NCBI RefSeq assembly: GCF_012933655.1
Contig: NZ_JABBJJ010000127.1
Location: forward strand, 1-32,133
From: Pyxidicoccus fallax
GTDB taxonomy: Bacteria; Myxococcota; Myxococcia; Myxococcales; Myxococcaceae
Reading direction: 5' to 3'
DNA length: 32,133 bases
The notes beneath the pieces were generated by a model. That model had not been told where the DNA came from. It ran no database searches and was given only the letters and a program-made list of their open reading frames with translations. Within the stretch, counting starts at the first letter, position 1, and each line of letters opens with the position of its first letter. Shown piece by piece: positions 31,234 to 32,133 of the stretch. The position numbers and the translations under genes are program-made.

Positions 31234-32133
31234 ATGGGCCAGGCCAGGCGCAAGGAGAAGGAGAAGCAGCAGGAAGCCCCCGCGGCGCCCGAACCCCGGC
31301 CGGAAGCTCCCGCTTCCGACGCGTGGGTGAAGCCCCAGGGACTGTCCCGCAAGGGGTGGGCCATGCTCGCTGGCCTCATCCTGGTGATGCAGTTTCCCCT
31401 CATCCACTACGCCCTGTTCCGCGGCCAGGCCGACGTGACGGCGAAGGTACCCTACAGCCAGGACTTCTCCGACCCGGCCGTGGTGAAGCGGGACTTCTTC
31501 ACGACGGGCGGCTTCTGGCGCACGGTGCAGGGCGAGCTGCTCGCCCCGGGCGTGAAGGGCAACCCCCTGTGGCTCCAGGCCTCCCTGCCGGACGACGTGG
31601 CCGTCGAGTTCGACGTGCGCTCCGAGTTCCCGGAGGGCGACATCCGGGTGGAGATTTTCGGCAACGGCGTGGACCCGTCCTCGGGCTACATCCTGGTGCA
31701 GGGCGGGTGGAACAACTCCCTGTCCGTCATCGCCCGCCGGGACATGGGCGCGCCCTCGCTGGACGCGCTCCGCCGCCGCGCCGCCCGCGTCGCCGAGTCC
31801 AACGGCGGCCAGGGCGCGGACCTCGTGGCCACCGGCGTCTTCAAGCAGGACACCCAGGTGCGCGTGGAGGCGCGCGGCACCCCGGTGCAGGCCGGCCGCA
31901 CCTACCACTGGCGCATCGAGCGCCGCGGCACGCTCCTGCGCTGGAGCGTGGACGGCGAGGTGATGCTGGAGCTGGACGACCCGTTCCCCCTCAAGGGCCC
32001 GGGCCATGACCGGCTCGGCCTGTCCGGCAACGAGTCCCAGATTTTCTTCGACAACCTGCGCGTGGACACGCCGGACCGGATGCCCGCCGCGGCCCCCAAG
32101 CCCCGTCTCTTATACACACCTCCGACCCCACGA
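31234..32133 (+). CDS. Membrane-anchored protein with beta-sandwich outer domain, truncated by contig end
   Basis: An open frame of 300 codons has no stop before the right edge. Residues 1-40 are charged and Pro/Glu-rich. One membrane helix lies at about 41-62 (GWAMLAGLILVMQFPLIHYALF). The outer part (about 70-285) looks like a beta-sandwich of LamG/concanavalin-like type (WLQASLPDDVAVEFDVRSEFPEGDIRVEIFGNG, HWRIERRGTLLRWSVDGEVMLELDDPFPL, RLGLSGNESQIFFDNLRV). This last pattern is typical of sugar-binding or laminin-G-like folds. No family name is given. The last ten or so codons (from about 32103) come from adapter sequence and should be ignored; the true C-terminus is missing. ATG 31234 has TAAGGA upstream and the promoter at 31167. 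Confidence 0.72.
   Translation, partial: MGQARRKEKEKQQEAPAAPEPRPEAPASDAWVKPQGLSRKGWAMLAGLILVMQFPLIHYALFRGQADVTAKVPYSQDFSDPAVVKRDFFTTGGFWRTVQGELLAPGVKGNPLWLQASLPDDVAVEFDVRSEFPEGDIRVEIFGNGVDPSSGYILVQGGWNNSLSVIARRDMGAPSLDALRRRAARVAESNGGQGADLVATGVFKQDTQVRVEARGTPVQAGRTYHWRIERRGTLLRWSVDGEVMLELDDPFPLKGPGHDRLGLSGNESQIFFDNLRVDTPDRMPAAAPKPRLLYTPPTPR
32103..32133 (+). other. Sequencing-adapter remnant (Nextera transposon-end type) at contig end
   Basis: The final 31 bases match the Nextera mosaic-end plus read-2 adapter at 28 of 31 positions, including the uninterrupted core GTCTCTTATACACA (32105-32118) and the ending CCCACGA. Mismatches are at 32104, 32119 and 32126. A myxobacterial chromosome would not carry this by chance. 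It is an assembly artefact. Confidence 0.9.

Overview
The window is about 70% GC, with GTG starts, short intergenic gaps, many Sec/lipoprotein signals and a secreted SpvB/RHS toxin. This points to a fruiting myxobacterium (Myxococcaceae: Myxococcus, Corallococcus or Pyxidicoccus type); the genus cannot be fixed from sequence alone. The last 31 bases match a sequencing-library adapter, so the right edge is the end of a draft contig rather than a biological boundary.

Layout. (1) 1-1927: two divergent membrane proteins, one cut by the window edge and one GT39/ArnT-like glycosyltransferase. (2) 1928-7128: an acetate-use operon made of an outer-membrane porin, acetyl-CoA synthetase, a DUF485 small membrane protein and an ActP-type acetate symporter. 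A near-consensus sigma-54 promoter and an array of dyads lie in front of it. (3) 7255-8085: a voltage-gated potassium-channel-like protein with a C-terminal zinc ribbon. (4) 8306-12892: a 1528-residue lipoprotein of unknown function, closed by a strong terminator. (5) 13081-19478: a 1999-residue Sec-secreted polymorphic toxin (SpvB, VCBS-like, RHS/YD, RHS core, HINT, short C-terminal toxin), followed 2 bases later by a HEAT-like predicted immunity protein. Base composition drops exactly at the toxin tip and stays low through the immunity gene. (6) 19503-21396: an ECF sigma factor fused to a zinc-binding anti-sigma-like tail, divergent from two YeeE/YedE-type transporter halves. (7) 21549-23924: a solitary adenine-specific DNA methyltransferase and a periplasmic Cu,Zn superoxide dismutase. 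(8) 24064-26860: two convergent penicillin-binding-protein-like serine hydrolases. (9) 26964-30032: a VWA/glutamine-amidotransferase-like membrane protein and a Tat-exported DUF4159 protein, probably co-transcribed. (10) 30090-32133: three envelope-associated proteins of unknown function, the last cut by the contig end.

How the parts work together. In the acetate operon the porin would admit substrate to the periplasm, ActP with its DUF485 partner would import acetate, and Acs would activate it to acetyl-CoA. The RHS protein and the gene after it form a toxin-immunity pair for contact or secreted competition. The lipoprotein gene directly upstream is on the same strand but behind its own terminator, so any partnership with the toxin is only a hypothesis. 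No tRNA, rRNA, CRISPR array or insertion sequence was seen. No gene-free stretch exceeds about 220 bases.
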